From: Hydrogenobacter thermophilus TK-6
Lineage (GTDB): Bacteria; Aquificota; Aquificia; Aquificales; Aquificaceae
Reading direction: 5' to 3'
DNA length: 64,000 bases
NCBI RefSeq assembly: GCF_000010785.1
Contig: NC_013799.1
Span: 1,550,001 to 1,614,000, forward strand
The notes under the pieces are model-generated. The model saw nothing but the letters and a program-made list of their open reading frames with translations, was not told where the DNA came from and did no database searches. Positions 25,635 through 34,404 of this stretch are shown here, one piece after another. Both the position numbers and the translations under genes were made by a program. The number at the start of each line of letters is the position of its first letter. Position 1 is the stretch's first letter.

Positions 25635-26945
25635 TTATATCTCCCTCACTAAGTCTTCCATCTTCATGCCCCTTGACCCCTTTACAAGTATAACGCTTCC
25701 CTCTCTTATAAGACTTGACAGGTATCTTAAAGCCTCCTCCTTTGAAGAGCTATGATAGCAAAGGACGCCGTGCCGTAGGCATTCCTCATAAGCAAAGCGC
25801 ATGTGTGTGCCGTAGAATATACACGCATCTATCCCAAGCTCTGCACAGAGTTTGCCTACCTCTCTGTGATAGGCTTCTGACATGGGACCAAGCTCAAGCA
25901 TATCTCCCAGAAGAGCTATCCTGTATCCATCAAACAAAGATAGAGATAAGAGGGCTTTTCTCACAGAAGGTGGATTGGCATTGTAGGTATCATCTATTAT
26001 CAAGAATGACCCTTTCCTTATAAGATGAAATCGCTGTGGTGCTGGGGAAAAGTTGGCAAGGTGATGCGATAGCTCTTTCCAGTTATAACCCAGAGCCTTT
26101 AAAACTCCCAGACTGCAGAGGGCATTCTCTAAGACGGCTAAGCTGGGGACTCTTAAGCTCAAGCTAACATCCTCCACTTGGAAAGTTATTCCTTCTTTGC
26201 TGAGCTTTATATTGGTTGCTTGCAGGTCTCCACCCTCACCAAAAGTTATGACATTTTTTAGCTCATAGCAGTGGGATACATACTTGGGCAAAACCGCCAC
26301 ATCTCTTTCTTGCATATCCTCAAATATCTCCCCATTTCCCACAATTACATCATCCAAGCATCCAAAGGTTTCCAAGTGTTCTTCACCTATTGCGGTTATT
26401 ACCCTCACATGTGGCTTTGCTAATTTTACAAGGTTTTTGACATCACCCTTCTGACTTGCTCCCATCTCCACCACCCAAAACTGGCAGTCCTCCTCAAAGT
26501 TAGCTATAGAGAAAGGTAAACCTATCTGAGAGTTATAGTTTTTTGGAGTTTTACATACCTTACCTATCTTTGAGAGCAAGAAGGCTATCATCTCCTTGGT
26601 GGTGGTTTTCCCGGCGGACCCAGCCACACCTATAACTCTGCCAGTAAATAGCCTTCTCCTATAGAGAGCTATTCTTCTTAAAGCTTCAAGCGTGTCATCC
26701 ACCAGCACATAAAACTTTCCTTTGGGAACTTTTATCCCTCGCTGGACTATTGCTCCCACCGCCCCCCTTGAAAAAGCTTCCTGAGCAAAGTCGTGACCAT
26801 CGTGCCTGCCTCCTCTCAAAGCTACAAAAACATTTCCTTCCTTTACTTCCCTGCTGTCTATGCAAAATCCTGAGAAGGTGGTGCTTTCTCCGTAGAGTTT
26901 TCCTCTGCAAATGCTGGCAAGCTCCCGCGCGCTTAACTCTCCCAT
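25635..26945 (-). CDS. murF: UDP-N-acetylmuramoyl-tripeptide--D-alanyl-D-alanine ligase
   Basis: A 436-residue Mur ligase. The ATP loop is GVAGSAGKTTTKEM; further conserved blocks are KTPKNYNSQIGLPFSI, VVEMGASQKGDVKNL and DDTYNANPPSVRKAL, the latter being characteristic of MurF. It adds D-Ala-D-Ala to the UDP-MurNAc-tripeptide in the cytoplasm. Start ATG 26943-26945 lies 19 bp from the divergent aroA start. Length is normal. Confidence 0.95.
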   Translation of the reverse strand: MGELSARELASICRGKLYGESTTFSGFCIDSREVKEGNVFVALRGGRHDGHDFAQEAFSRGAVGAIVQRGIKVPKGKFYVLVDDTLEALRRIALYRRRLFTGRVIGVAGSAGKTTTKEMIAFLLSKIGKVCKTPKNYNSQIGLPFSIANFEEDCQFWVVEMGASQKGDVKNLVKLAKPHVRVITAIGEEHLETFGCLDDVIVGNGEIFEDMQERDVAVLPKYVSHCYELKNVITFGEGGDLQATNIKLSKEGITFQVEDVSLSLRVPSLAVLENALCSLGVLKALGYNWKELSHHLANFSPAPQRFHLIRKGSFLIIDDTYNANPPSVRKALLSLSLFDGYRIALLGDMLELGPMSEAYHREVGKLCAELGIDACIFYGTHMRFAYEECLRHGVLCYHSSSKEEALRYLSSLIREGSVILVKGSRGMKMEDLVREI

Positions 26946-26964
26946 GGGTTATAATCTTAATGTA
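26946..26964. promoter_or_regulatory. 19-bp divergent promoter between murF and aroA
   Basis: TATAAT at 26950-26955 faces aroA and ends 9 nt before its ATG. On the other strand TAAGAT lies about 8 nt before the murF ATG. This is the third divergent pair in the window with exactly 19 bp between the start codons. Confidence 0.5.
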
Positions 26965-28263
26965 ATGTACAAACTTAAAAAAGCAAAGTCGGTAAAAGGT
27001 GAGCTGAGAGTCCCCTCCGACAAGTCCATATCCCACAGGGCTGTTATCCTGTCCGCCATTGCAGAAGGAAAAAGTGTGATAAGAAACTGGCTAAGTTCGG
27101 AAGATACGCTGGCAACTCTTCAAATAGCTAAGGCGCTGGGGACAAAAGTAGAAACAAAAGGAAATGAACTTATGATTACTGGCAGAGATTTTAACTTTTG
27201 CGAACCAGACTATGTTTTGGATGCAAGAAATTCGGGAACTACCGCAAGGCTCTTTTTGGGAGTGCTTGCCACACAGGAGTTTTTCAGTGTTATTACTGGA
27301 GATGAAAGCCTCAGAAACAGACCCATGCTAAGGGTGGTAGAACCTCTCAGGCAAATGGGTGCTTTTCTGGACGGAAGGGAAAAAGGGAACAAACTCCCCA
27401 TATGTGTCAGAGGAGGCAAGTTAAAGGGTGTATCCTTTTTTAACAAGCGTGCTTCTGCACAGGTAAAGTCCTCCCTTTTGCTGGCAGGTCTGAAAGCCGA
27501 AGGCATAACAGAAATAACCGAGCCGTATCTTTCAAGGGATCACACAGAGAGGATGCTTAAACTCTTTGGAGCTAATATCACGCAGTTAGAAGGCAGTAGC
27601 GGACACATAATAAAAATAGCAGGAGGACAAAAGCTTTATGGCTGTGAAGTCTTATGCCCTGCCGATCCTTCTTCCGCAGCCTTCTTTGTAGCACTTGCCA
27701 CTCTTTTGGAAGACTCTCAGCTGATTCTTAAGGATGTTCTTATAAATCCTACAAGGGACGGCTTTTTTAGAAAGCTCAGGCAGATGGGTGCTTATGTAGA
27801 GTATGCCAATGTTAGGGAGGTCTCAGGTGAGCCTGTGGCAGACATAGTGGTAGAGGGAGGGAGAAAACTAAAAGGTCTAAACATAACCAAAGAGGATGTG
27901 CCTTCCTTGATAGATGAACTACCTCTTTTGGCTCTGGTTATGTCCTTAGCAGAAGGGTCTTCAATAGTAAAAGGTGCGGAGGAGCTGAGATTTAAAGAGA
28001 GTGATAGGATTAAGGCGGTGGTAGAAAACTTAAGGAGCATGGGAGCCAACATTGAGGAGTACCAAGACGGTTTTTACATAGAAGGAGTAGAAAAACTGAA
28101 AGGTGCTAACATAAAGACATACTCAGACCACCGCATAGCCATGACCTTTTCCGTAGCAGGACTTGTAGCCGAAGGAGAAACCACCATAGACAATCCCGAA
28201 TGCGTATCTGTATCTTACCCCAACTTTTATGAAGACTTAAACAAGATCATCCTCCAAACCTGA
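26965..28263 (+). CDS. aroA: 3-phosphoshikimate 1-carboxyvinyltransferase (EPSP synthase)
   Basis: A 432-residue enzyme of the shikimate pathway that joins shikimate-3-phosphate and phosphoenolpyruvate. Conserved blocks: VPSDKSISHRAVIL near the N-terminus (Lys/Ser substrate ligands), LDARNSGTTARLFLG, and the C-terminal RFKESDRIKAV and TYSDHRIAMTFSVAGL. The frame is open to 26911 but the extension overlaps murF and lacks similarity, so ATG 26965 is used. The 3' end overlaps the convergent CopD-like gene by 17 nt. Confidence 0.96.
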   Translation: MYKLKKAKSVKGELRVPSDKSISHRAVILSAIAEGKSVIRNWLSSEDTLATLQIAKALGTKVETKGNELMITGRDFNFCEPDYVLDARNSGTTARLFLGVLATQEFFSVITGDESLRNRPMLRVVEPLRQMGAFLDGREKGNKLPICVRGGKLKGVSFFNKRASAQVKSSLLLAGLKAEGITEITEPYLSRDHTERMLKLFGANITQLEGSSGHIIKIAGGQKLYGCEVLCPADPSSAAFFVALATLLEDSQLILKDVLINPTRDGFFRKLRQMGAYVEYANVREVSGEPVADIVVEGGRKLKGLNITKEDVPSLIDELPLLALVMSLAEGSSIVKGAEELRFKESDRIKAVVENLRSMGANIEEYQDGFYIEGVEKLKGANIKTYSDHRIAMTFSVAGLVAEGETTIDNPECVSVSYPNFYEDLNKIILQT

Positions 28264-28699
28264 GAACGACTGCAAAATAAACTATAGCAAGTCCTAAAAT
28301 AAGATTAACAAAGCCCAGAATACGAGCCATTATCCTATAAAAGCCACTCTCTAAAGCTCTCTTTCCAAAGTAAAGATCATGCACAAGAGAAACTACCACA
28401 ACTATTAAGAAGAGGCCTATTTTGTGCCAAAGGGTAAGCGTATACTGGTTTGAGAAGTTAAACAAGTTAGGAAAGCCAAGTATGTAATGTATGTTAAAAA
28501 GACCAGTTATAAAAAGCCCCAACAGTGTCAGAAGAGTTCCATAAAAACTAAAACGCCTACCCACCTCCTGAAAAGCCTGATCTCTAATAGGTAGCTTTCT
28601 GACAAAGGGTGATAGCACAAGTACTAAAAAGATCATTCCACCAACCCAAAAGCTTGCAAAGATTATGTGAAGGAAGAGCATAAACTCCTTTATACCCAT
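28247..28699 (-). CDS. CopD-family four-helix membrane protein
   Basis: A 150-residue inner-membrane protein with about four spans. The N-terminal FLHIIFASFWVGGMIFLVLVLSP and the third-span LWHKIGLFLIVVVVSLVHDL match the CopD/YcnJ domain pattern (His at the start of spans 1 and 3, W-V-G-G). CopD proteins are linked to copper import, but many free-standing members have unknown roles and possibly bind heme or copper via the histidines. It is monocistronic here, with a 17-nt convergent overlap with aroA. Confidence 0.7.
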   Translation of the reverse strand: MGIKEFMLFLHIIFASFWVGGMIFLVLVLSPFVRKLPIRDQAFQEVGRRFSFYGTLLTLLGLFITGLFNIHYILGFPNLFNFSNQYTLTLWHKIGLFLIVVVVSLVHDLYFGKRALESGFYRIMARILGFVNLILGLAIVYFAVVLRFGG

Positions 28700-28741
28700 A
28701 GTAATATATTAGCATTATTTTCCTTTGTCCAATAATTTTAT

Positions 28742-28770
28742 GTTTCAACTCCACACGGATGATTAGAAAC
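28742..28770 (-). CRISPR. Solitary CRISPR-type repeat (29 nt), array remnant
   Basis: On the minus strand this 29-mer begins GTTTC, ends GTGTGGAGTTGAAAC and has terminal GTTTC/GAAAC complementarity. The ending GTTGAAAC and the length are typical of repeats in type I-B systems of Aquificales and other thermophiles. I find no second copy within the surrounding 700 bp, so there is no array, only one leftover unit, 43 bp beyond the end of the cas5-like remnant. Spacer identity cannot be assessed. Confidence 0.6.
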
Positions 28771-28812
28771 CCAACTGCCTGTATTAATATTATACTACTC
28801 TATCAACATTTT

Positions 28813-29414
28813 TCAAGAGGGTATATCCCCTTTCCGGTGAAGTTTATTCTTCACCAGAGCAGGATACTCACCTCCACCAAGAGAAAGAAATACAGATGGT
28901 CTCTCCAGAGCTCCTTTAAAGGTCCTTAAAAGCTGTTCTTCTCCTACTATATGGACTATAACGTTAAGCCGAAAGAAGTTCATATCACCTGAGAATTCAG
29001 ATATGGAAAAAGCGTAGGTGAATTTAACCGCCCATGTTCTTTTAACACTCGGGCTTTCCTTATTACCTTTTTCTTTTTTCTTATTTTTTTGTGTCCTCAA
29101 TCTTTAAGTTCGTAAATAACCCTCCAAAAAGGTCAAATTCGTGGTATTCTTTGACAAGAGCCTTTCCAAAAGCGTCCACATCAAGCTCTGAGTTTTTAAG
29201 GTTTCCTTCTATGTACTTTTTCAGCTTTTCATCAAGCAACTGCCAGCCTTTTTCTTCTTCTTATCTCGTACTTGAGGGCTTTGTCAGAGACAAAGGTTAG
29301 CTGAGAGCCGTCCCCGCGTGTGAGCTTCTTAAGAGTAGACACGTTCCCTATAGTCTCTCCGTAGTTTAAGCTTCATGCCTTAGAAGTTATCACGGTAATG
29401 GTAAGTCCTCCCAT
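28813..29414 (-). pseudogene. Relic of type I CRISPR cas7 (Cst2/DevR) joined to cas5 tail
   Basis: ATG 29412-29414 follows SD GGAGGT and opens GGLTITVITSKA, then an in-frame TGA. The same frame continues SLNYGETIGNVSTLKKLTRG and TFVSDKALKYEI, a classic Cas7 (Cst2/DevR) N-terminus. The match then moves to another frame (GWQLLDEKLKKYI to EYHEFDLFGGLFTN) and to a third (RTWAVKFTYAFSISEFSGDM), again Cas7-like. Within this last frame the sequence turns into ERPSVFLSLGGGEYPAL, resembling the C-terminal ALxxPxxPLxLGxxE block of Cas5. So one stop, two frameshifts and a fusion deletion are visible. The cas7-cas5 order is that of type I-B (Tneap) loci. Confidence 0.75.
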
Positions 29415-29487
29415 TTTCTTACCTCCTGACTTTCCTTAGTGTTTATATTAACTGCCCCTTTTTGGAATTTCTGACACTGGGAAAATT

Positions 29488-29560
29488 TCGGGGTGAGGGG
29501 ACTTGAACCCCTGACCTTCGGCTCCCGAAGCCGACGCTCTGCCACCTGAGCCACACCCCG
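29488..29560 (-). tRNA. tRNA-Pro (anticodon CGG)
   Basis: On the minus strand: acceptor CGGGGTG with CACCCCG, discriminator A (29488), D arm with GGTGGCAGAGC, anticodon stem TCGGC with GCCGA around loop TTCGGGA (anticodon CGG, reads CCG), and T arm AGGGG-TTCAAGT-CCCCT. Length 73 nt. CCA is not encoded. It lies 10 nt after the coaBC stop on the same strand. Confidence 0.96.
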
Positions 29561-29569
29561 GATAAGTAA

Positions 29570-29575
29570 ATTATA
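29570..29575 (-). promoter_or_regulatory. -10 element of tRNA-Pro
   Basis: TATAAT on the minus strand, 9 nt before the mature tRNA 5' end and overlapping the coaBC stop codon. The spacing is almost the same as for tRNA-Ser, predicting a 5' leader of 2-3 nt. Confidence 0.55.
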
Positions 29576-30740
29576 GGCTCTTGGAGAGCAAACCGTTTAT
29601 GACCTTTTTGACTATAAGCTCTGCGGAGATAACCTTATCACCAAACTCTATCTTCTCCTCCCTGCCGTCTGCGTAAAGTATATACCCTTCGTGAAAGTCC
29701 CTGTCCATCACCTCAAGAGGATTGGCTATAAGCATGTCCAAGTTTTTCCTTCGGAGCTTCTGACGGCTATTTTCCAGAAGATTTTCCCTTTCTTCCAGAG
29801 CAAAGCCTATAAGTAACTTATCTCCTTTTCTTTCTCCAAGATGCAAGAGTATGTCGGGTGTGCTCACAAGCCTTAGGGTAAGGCTCTGTGTCTTTTTGAT
29901 CTTGCCCGTTTCTTTCCTTTCTGGCATATAGTCAGAGACTGCTGCGTTCATAACTATTATGTCTGCCCAGTCTTTTAACTCCATCACCTTTTGGTACATA
30001 TCTTGAGCGGATACTACCCTTTGCACATGAGTTTCTGGTGGCTCTTGAGCTGTTGTAAAGCCGGCTACTACCTTTACTTGCGCACCATACCACCTAAAAA
30101 CCCTCGCCAGTGCAAACCCCATCCTACCGCTGGATGAGTTGGACAAAAAGCGCACTCCGTCTATGTACTCCCTTGTAGCACCGCAGGTGATGAGCACCCT
30201 TTTACCTGCTAAAGGTTTGGGTCTTAGGGAATACTCTATCCAGTCCAGCAGTCTCTCTTCGCTGGCAAGTTTTCCCTGCCCTTCCTCCTCACAAACCAGC
30301 TTGCCTTCCTCTGGCTCTATGATGATGTGTCCTAAACTTTTTAGCTTCTCCACATGCTCTTTTATTATGGGATTTGTCCACATGGATACATTCCCGGCAG
30401 GAGCTATGAGGAGGTTTTTCTCGTAAGCCAAAACTGTGGTGGTAAGGAGATTATCACCTATACCGAGAGCTATCTTAGATAGGGTGTTTACGCTGCAGGG
30501 GGCTATGAGAAACACATCACACCACCGTGCAAGGTTTATGTGAGCTAAAGGGTCCTCTTCCCATTGGGAGTAAACTCTATAACCTGTTAGAGCTTCAAAG
30601 GTCATCTTGCTTAAAAACTTTTCCGAAAAGGGCGTCATTATTACCTTTACCTGATAACCCTTTTTCTTTAAAGTTCTTACAAGATCACAAGCCTTGTATA
30701 TAGCTATGCTGGAAGAAACACCAAGAAGGACCCTAGTCAT
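29571..30740 (-). CDS. coaBC: Bifunctional phosphopantothenoylcysteine decarboxylase/synthetase
   Basis: A 389-residue fusion. Residues 1-180 form the FMN-dependent decarboxylase Coa[54 protein letters not shown] with the catalytic His, and the substrate clamp. Residues 185-389 form the synthetase Coa[26 protein letters not shown] and [21 protein letters not shown]. It makes 4'-phosphopantetheine for coenzyme A. The start overlaps the kdsC stop by 4 nt. Confidence 0.95.
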   Translation of the reverse strand: MTRVLLGVSSSIAIYKACDLVRTLKKKGYQVKVIMTPFSEKFLSKMTFEALTGYRVYSQWEEDPLAHINLARWCDVFLIAPCSVNTLSKIALGIGDNLLTTTVLAYEKNLLIAPAGNVSMWTNPIIKEHVEKLKSLGHIIIEPEEGKLVCEEEGQGKLASEERLLDWIEYSLRPKPLAGKRVLITCGATREYIDGVRFLSNSSSGRMGFALARVFRWYGAQVKVVAGFTTAQEPPETHVQRVVSAQDMYQKVMELKDWADIIVMNAAVSDYMPERKETGKIKKTQSLTLRLVSTPDILLHLGERKGDKLLIGFALEERENLLENSRQKLRRKNLDMLIANPLEVMDRDFHEGYILYADGREEKIEFGDKVISAELIVKKVINGLLSKSL

Positions 30741-31258
30741 TGGAGATAATATTTTAGCATCTTGTCAAGCTCACCCCTGAGTTCCAGTAGATACTCCACC
30801 GCCTCTCTAACTGCACCTTCTCCACCTGAGGCTTTTGTAATGTATAGTGCTATCCTCTTTATGGCTTCTGGTGCATTACTTACTACGATGGGAAAGCCTA
30901 CCCTCATCAAAACAGGCGCATCTACATAATCATCCCCTATAAAAGCTATCTCCTCGTAGCTCAGCTGATTTCTCCTCAGTATTTCATCAAGAAGTGGTAA
31001 TTTGTCATTATAGCCTAAATGTATTTCTTCAACACCTAACTCTTTTAGCCTATTTAAGAGAGGCTTTGAATTTCTTCCAGATATTACCCCCGTCTTGATG
31101 CCAGCCTTCTGAATTAGCTTTATACCAAAACCATCCCTAACATTAAAGACCTTTATCTCCTCACCCTTCTCCGTGTAATAAAGTTTTCCATCTGTCAGGA
31201 CACCGTCCACATCCATAAGGAGAAGCTTTATCCTCTTAGCTCTTTCGCTCAGATCCAT
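30737..31258 (-). CDS. kdsC: 3-deoxy-D-manno-octulosonate 8-phosphate phosphatase
   Basis: A 173-residue HAD phosphatase of the C0 (capless) type. Motif I is [10 protein letters not shown], followed by the KdsC-typical [17 protein letters not shown], motif [10 protein letters not shown], and motifs III/IV around Lys and [12 protein letters not shown]. It releases phosphate from KDO-8-P for lipopolysaccharide synthesis, consistent with the LPS transport and glycosyltransferase genes elsewhere in the window. Length is normal. Confidence 0.93.
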   Translation of the reverse strand: MDLSERAKRIKLLLMDVDGVLTDGKLYYTEKGEEIKVFNVRDGFGIKLIQKAGIKTGVISGRNSKPLLNRLKELGVEEIHLGYNDKLPLLDEILRRNQLSYEEIAFIGDDYVDAPVLMRVGFPIVVSNAPEAIKRIALYITKASGGEGAVREAVEYLLELRGELDKMLKYYLQ

Positions 31259-31294
31259 GTATAATATTCAATATAACTCCTCAGGAGGAAGCTA

Positions 31295-32584
31295 ATGAAT
31301 TTATACGAGTATGAAGCTTACGACAAGATTTTCAAAAAGTACGGTATACCTACACCTGAGTATATGTTTGAAAGCAGCGTAAGCGATAGGCTTGTGGAGT
31401 TTGTAAATCAGCTGGGTGAGTGCGTGGTAAAGTCTCAGGTGCTTGTAGGCAAAAGAGGAAAAGCTGGAGCTGTAAAGGTATGCTCTGACCCTCAAAGTGC
31501 CATTGAAACAGCGCAGGCTCTTCTTAACTATCCCGTTTACGGTGAGATGCCTGTGGGCGTGCTTGTAGCAAGAAAGGTAAACATCCTTAAGGAACTTTAT
31601 GCTTCCATTACCTATTCAACGGAAGTGAGAGCTCCTGTGCTTACCCTAAGCTTGGAAGGTGGTATGGACATAGAGGAAGTCCCTCCTGAAAAGGTCAGAA
31701 GCTGGACCATAAACCCCCTCAAAGGGCTTTATCCCCACATGGTGAGAAACTATCTTTTGGAGCTTGGCTTTCCTCAGGAATATATGGGCATTTTGAGGGA
31801 GCTTTCCGAAGTTGTATCCAACATGTACAGAGCCTTCTGGGAAGCGGAAGCAAGGCTTTTGGAGATAAACCCTCTTGCCATATGTGATGTAAATGGTAAG
31901 CTAAAGGTTTATGCCCTTGATGCGGTGGTAACCATAGACGATGATGCATCTGTGCCACCTTCTAAGATATACGGAGTAAGAACTGCCATGAAGAGACCCC
32001 CAACAGAGAGAGAGATAGAAGCTTCACTTATAGATAGGGACGACCACCGTGGAAAGGCAGGCTCTTATGTGGAGGTGGATGGCGATATTGCCATGATGAC
32101 CTTTGGAGGTGGAGGTTCTACAGTTACCATAGAGACTACCTATGCCATCGGTCTAAAACCGGCCAACTTCACCGATATAGGTGGAAACCCACCGGCTGAG
32201 AAGATGTACAAGATAACCAAGATCATCCTCTCAAAACCCGGTATAAGAGGTGTTTTGGTGTGCGGTGGAACTGCCAATAACACAAGAATAGATGTAACTC
32301 TTGGTGAAGGTGTGGCAAACGCCATAAGGGACCTTTACAAGGAAGGTAAGCTAAATCCTGACTGGATATGGGTAGTACGCAGAAACGGACCAGAAGCAGA
32401 GAAAGGTCTTCGCATGCTATACGAAGCCTTCAAAGAGTGCAAGGTAAAAGGTGAAATATATGACTCATCTCTACCTCTGACTGAGGCACCCATAAGGCTA
32501 AAAGAGTTGCTTGACATATGCACATCAGCGCAAAGCGAGGACAGGCACTTGACGGAAGAACAAGCTAAAGACATGGGGATATAA
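31295..32584 (+). CDS. ccsA: Citryl-CoA synthetase large subunit (ATP-citrate lyase N-part-like)
   Basis: A 429-residue ATP-grasp/CoA-ligase protein. It resembles SucC but is longer than the usual 380-390 residues, and several blocks fit the N-terminal part of ATP-citrate lyase: MMTFGGGGSTVTIETTYAIG, RGVLVCGGTANNTRID and WVVRRNGPEAEKGLRMLYEAF. In Hydrogenobacter thermophilus citrate is split by citryl-CoA synthetase (CcsAB) plus citryl-CoA lyase, in the reverse TCA cycle; CcsA is about 46 kDa, which agrees. SD GGAGGA precedes ATG 31295. The small subunit (ccsB) is not next door. Succinyl-CoA synthetase beta is the main alternative. Confidence 0.75.
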   Translation: MNLYEYEAYDKIFKKYGIPTPEYMFESSVSDRLVEFVNQLGECVVKSQVLVGKRGKAGAVKVCSDPQSAIETAQALLNYPVYGEMPVGVLVARKVNILKELYASITYSTEVRAPVLTLSLEGGMDIEEVPPEKVRSWTINPLKGLYPHMVRNYLLELGFPQEYMGILRELSEVVSNMYRAFWEAEARLLEINPLAICDVNGKLKVYALDAVVTIDDDASVPPSKIYGVRTAMKRPPTEREIEASLIDRDDHRGKAGSYVEVDGDIAMMTFGGGGSTVTIETTYAIGLKPANFTDIGGNPPAEKMYKITKIILSKPGIRGVLVCGGTANNTRIDVTLGEGVANAIRDLYKEGKLNPDWIWVVRRNGPEAEKGLRMLYEAFKECKVKGEIYDSSLPLTEAPIRLKELLDICTSAQSEDRHLTEEQAKDMGI

Positions 32585-32588
32585 TCCC

Positions 32589-33332
32589 TCACCTTAGTGC
32601 ACATTCAGAAAAATTATCCTTTATAAAGGAAAGTATCTCTGCGAACTCTTCGTCCGAGTAAGTGGTTTTGTTGGAAAAATCCGGGTCAAGAGTCTTGCCC
32701 GGAAGGAACTTCTGAAGGTAGTACCTCTTTGCCTCCTTTATCCATTCAGCTATTTTGAGTATATCATCCTTTGATAGCTGGTTTTTAACTACCGTGGTTC
32801 TAAACTCGTAATCTACTCCAGAATTCATTATAAGGTTTATGCTTCTGTTTATAGCTTTTATGTCTACTTTTGCCCTCACCACCTCTTCATACTTATCAGG
32901 AGGAGCTTTTATATCCATAGCTATGTAATCTACAAGCTTGTCCTTTATAAGCTCTTCTATCACCTCAGGCATAGACCCATTGGTATCAAGCTTTACGGAA
33001 AAAGAAGGTTTCTTAACCTTTTCTATAAAATCCTTAAGTCCCGCATGTATGGTGGGTTCACCACCCGTAATGACTACACCTTCAAGCTTGCCTACCCTTT
33101 GTTCTAAGAAGGAAAGGATCTCCTCCTGTGGTATAGTTTTCCCAAAGTACTCTGGAAGAACAAGCTCCACATTGTAGCAGTATGGACATCTAAAGTTACA
33201 CCCTTGAGTAAACACTATGCATGACACCTTACCCGGATAATCTATCAGAGTGAATCTTTGGAAGCCTCCTATCTTGAAAAGGCAGTGAGGAGTCTTTCCC
33301 TTTAAAGAACGTTCTTCATAATCCCTCATCAT
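32589..33332 (-). CDS. nrdG: Anaerobic ribonucleotide reductase activating protein (radical SAM)
   Basis: A 247-residue radical SAM enzyme. GFQRFTLIDYPGKVSCIVFTQGCNFRCPYCYN contains the C-x3-C-x2-C cluster site, then GVVITGGEPTIH for SAM binding. The start resembles NrdG2-type activases (K-I-G-G-F-Q-x-F-x-L-I-D-Y-P-G-K). It would generate the glycyl radical on NrdD. It is translationally coupled to the upstream nrdD fragment (TAATG). About 19 N-terminal residues precede the usual start, so a shorter protein is possible. Confidence 0.88.
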   Translation of the reverse strand: MMRDYEERSLKGKTPHCLFKIGGFQRFTLIDYPGKVSCIVFTQGCNFRCPYCYNVELVLPEYFGKTIPQEEILSFLEQRVGKLEGVVITGGEPTIHAGLKDFIEKVKKPSFSVKLDTNGSMPEVIEELIKDKLVDYIAMDIKAPPDKYEEVVRAKVDIKAINRSINLIMNSGVDYEFRTTVVKNQLSKDDILKIAEWIKEAKRYYLQKFLPGKTLDPDFSNKTTYSDEEFAEILSFIKDNFSECALR

Positions 33333-34393
33333 TAAGACATTTTCTCCTTACTGAAAGTCTTTCTCAGCTTAAATTCTTCGTTTACAAAGTTGGCAAAGTA
33401 CGGAATGCCATACTTACCAGTCATCTTCCATAAACCTTCGTAGTTGGGATTGTCCCAGTCAAAATCTTTTGTGATGTTGTATGTGGGTATAGGAAAGGTA
33501 AATACCCTTCCCTTCGCATCTCCCTCCATCATAACTTCAAAGAAAGCCCTGTTTAACATATCCATCTCTTCCTGAAACTCTCCGTATGTTTCGTTCCTTA
33601 TCTCTCCACCTATCAAAACACCTTGATGCATGTAGTACTCGGGAACCTTCAGGTCAAAGGTGAGGTTGGTAAATGGTGCCTGAAAACCTGTCCTTGTAGG
33701 TACATTGAGATTGTATATAAACTCCTGCACAGCCTGTTTTACCTGTTTGTAGTCCAGCCTATCGTACCTTATAAAGGGTGCAAGTAGGGTATCAAAGTTG
33801 GAAAAGGCTTGCGCACCTGTAGCTTCACCTTGCAGAGTGTATAAGAAGTTAACCACCTGACCTAGGGCAGAGCTCAGATGTTTTGGTGGTTTGCTTTCGG
33901 TTTTTCCGGGAACACCCCTAAAGCCGGTAGCCAGTAGGTCCCACAGATCCCATCCTACGCAATACACGCTCAGGGCATGCAGCTGGTGTATGTGAAAGTC
34001 ACCTTCTTTATGCGCCTTCTTTATATCTCTCCCGTATATTTTGTTGAGCCAGTAATCCTTGCTTGCATGCGATGTTATGTAGAAGTTAAGCCCTTGAAGG
34101 GAGTAAGTCATGTTACTGTTTTCTTTAACTTCCCAATCCTCTAAGTTTATGTACCTCTCAACAAGCTGTGTATTGCTCCTATAGAGTATAAAAGCCCTGG
34201 CAAGATGTTTAAAAGGGCTTTCCAGAATTACATCTTCCAAAAGGCGGAGTATCTCTCTTTCGCTTAGCTTTTCTTTTCCAATGCGCCTTATTACCTCAGA
34301 AATAAGACCTTCTATGTCCTCATCACTTATTTTGCTTTCTTCGGTAGCAAGATTTCTAATGATATTTGCCAACTTTTCTTCTGTTGTGTCCAT
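33332..34393 (-). pseudogene. nrdD: Anaerobic ribonucleoside-triphosphate reductase, N-terminal half only
   Basis: A 353-residue product that matches class III NrdD from the start of the catalytic barrel (NMTYSLQGLNFYIT, GDFHIHQLHALSVYCVGWDL, FPIPTYNITKDFDW) as far as GKYGIPYFANFVN. After that it ends with an unrelated tail, EFKLRKTFSKEKMS, and a stop. NrdD is normally 600-700 residues; the catalytic cysteines, the C-terminal zinc site and the glycyl-radical loop are absent. No ATP-cone is visible. The frame is otherwise clean and nrdG is coupled to it, so either the gene is truncated recently or the other half is encoded elsewhere as a split gene. Confidence 0.75.
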
Positions 34394-34404
34394 ATATATA
34401 AATA

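Noticed and set aside
28700-28812. CRISPR array with several repeats
   Set aside because: Only one copy of the 29-mer is visible; no second repeat at spacer distance on either side.
31295-32584. Plain succinyl-CoA synthetase beta subunit (SucC)
   Set aside because: Longer than SucC and with ATP-citrate-lyase-like blocks; kept as an alternative.
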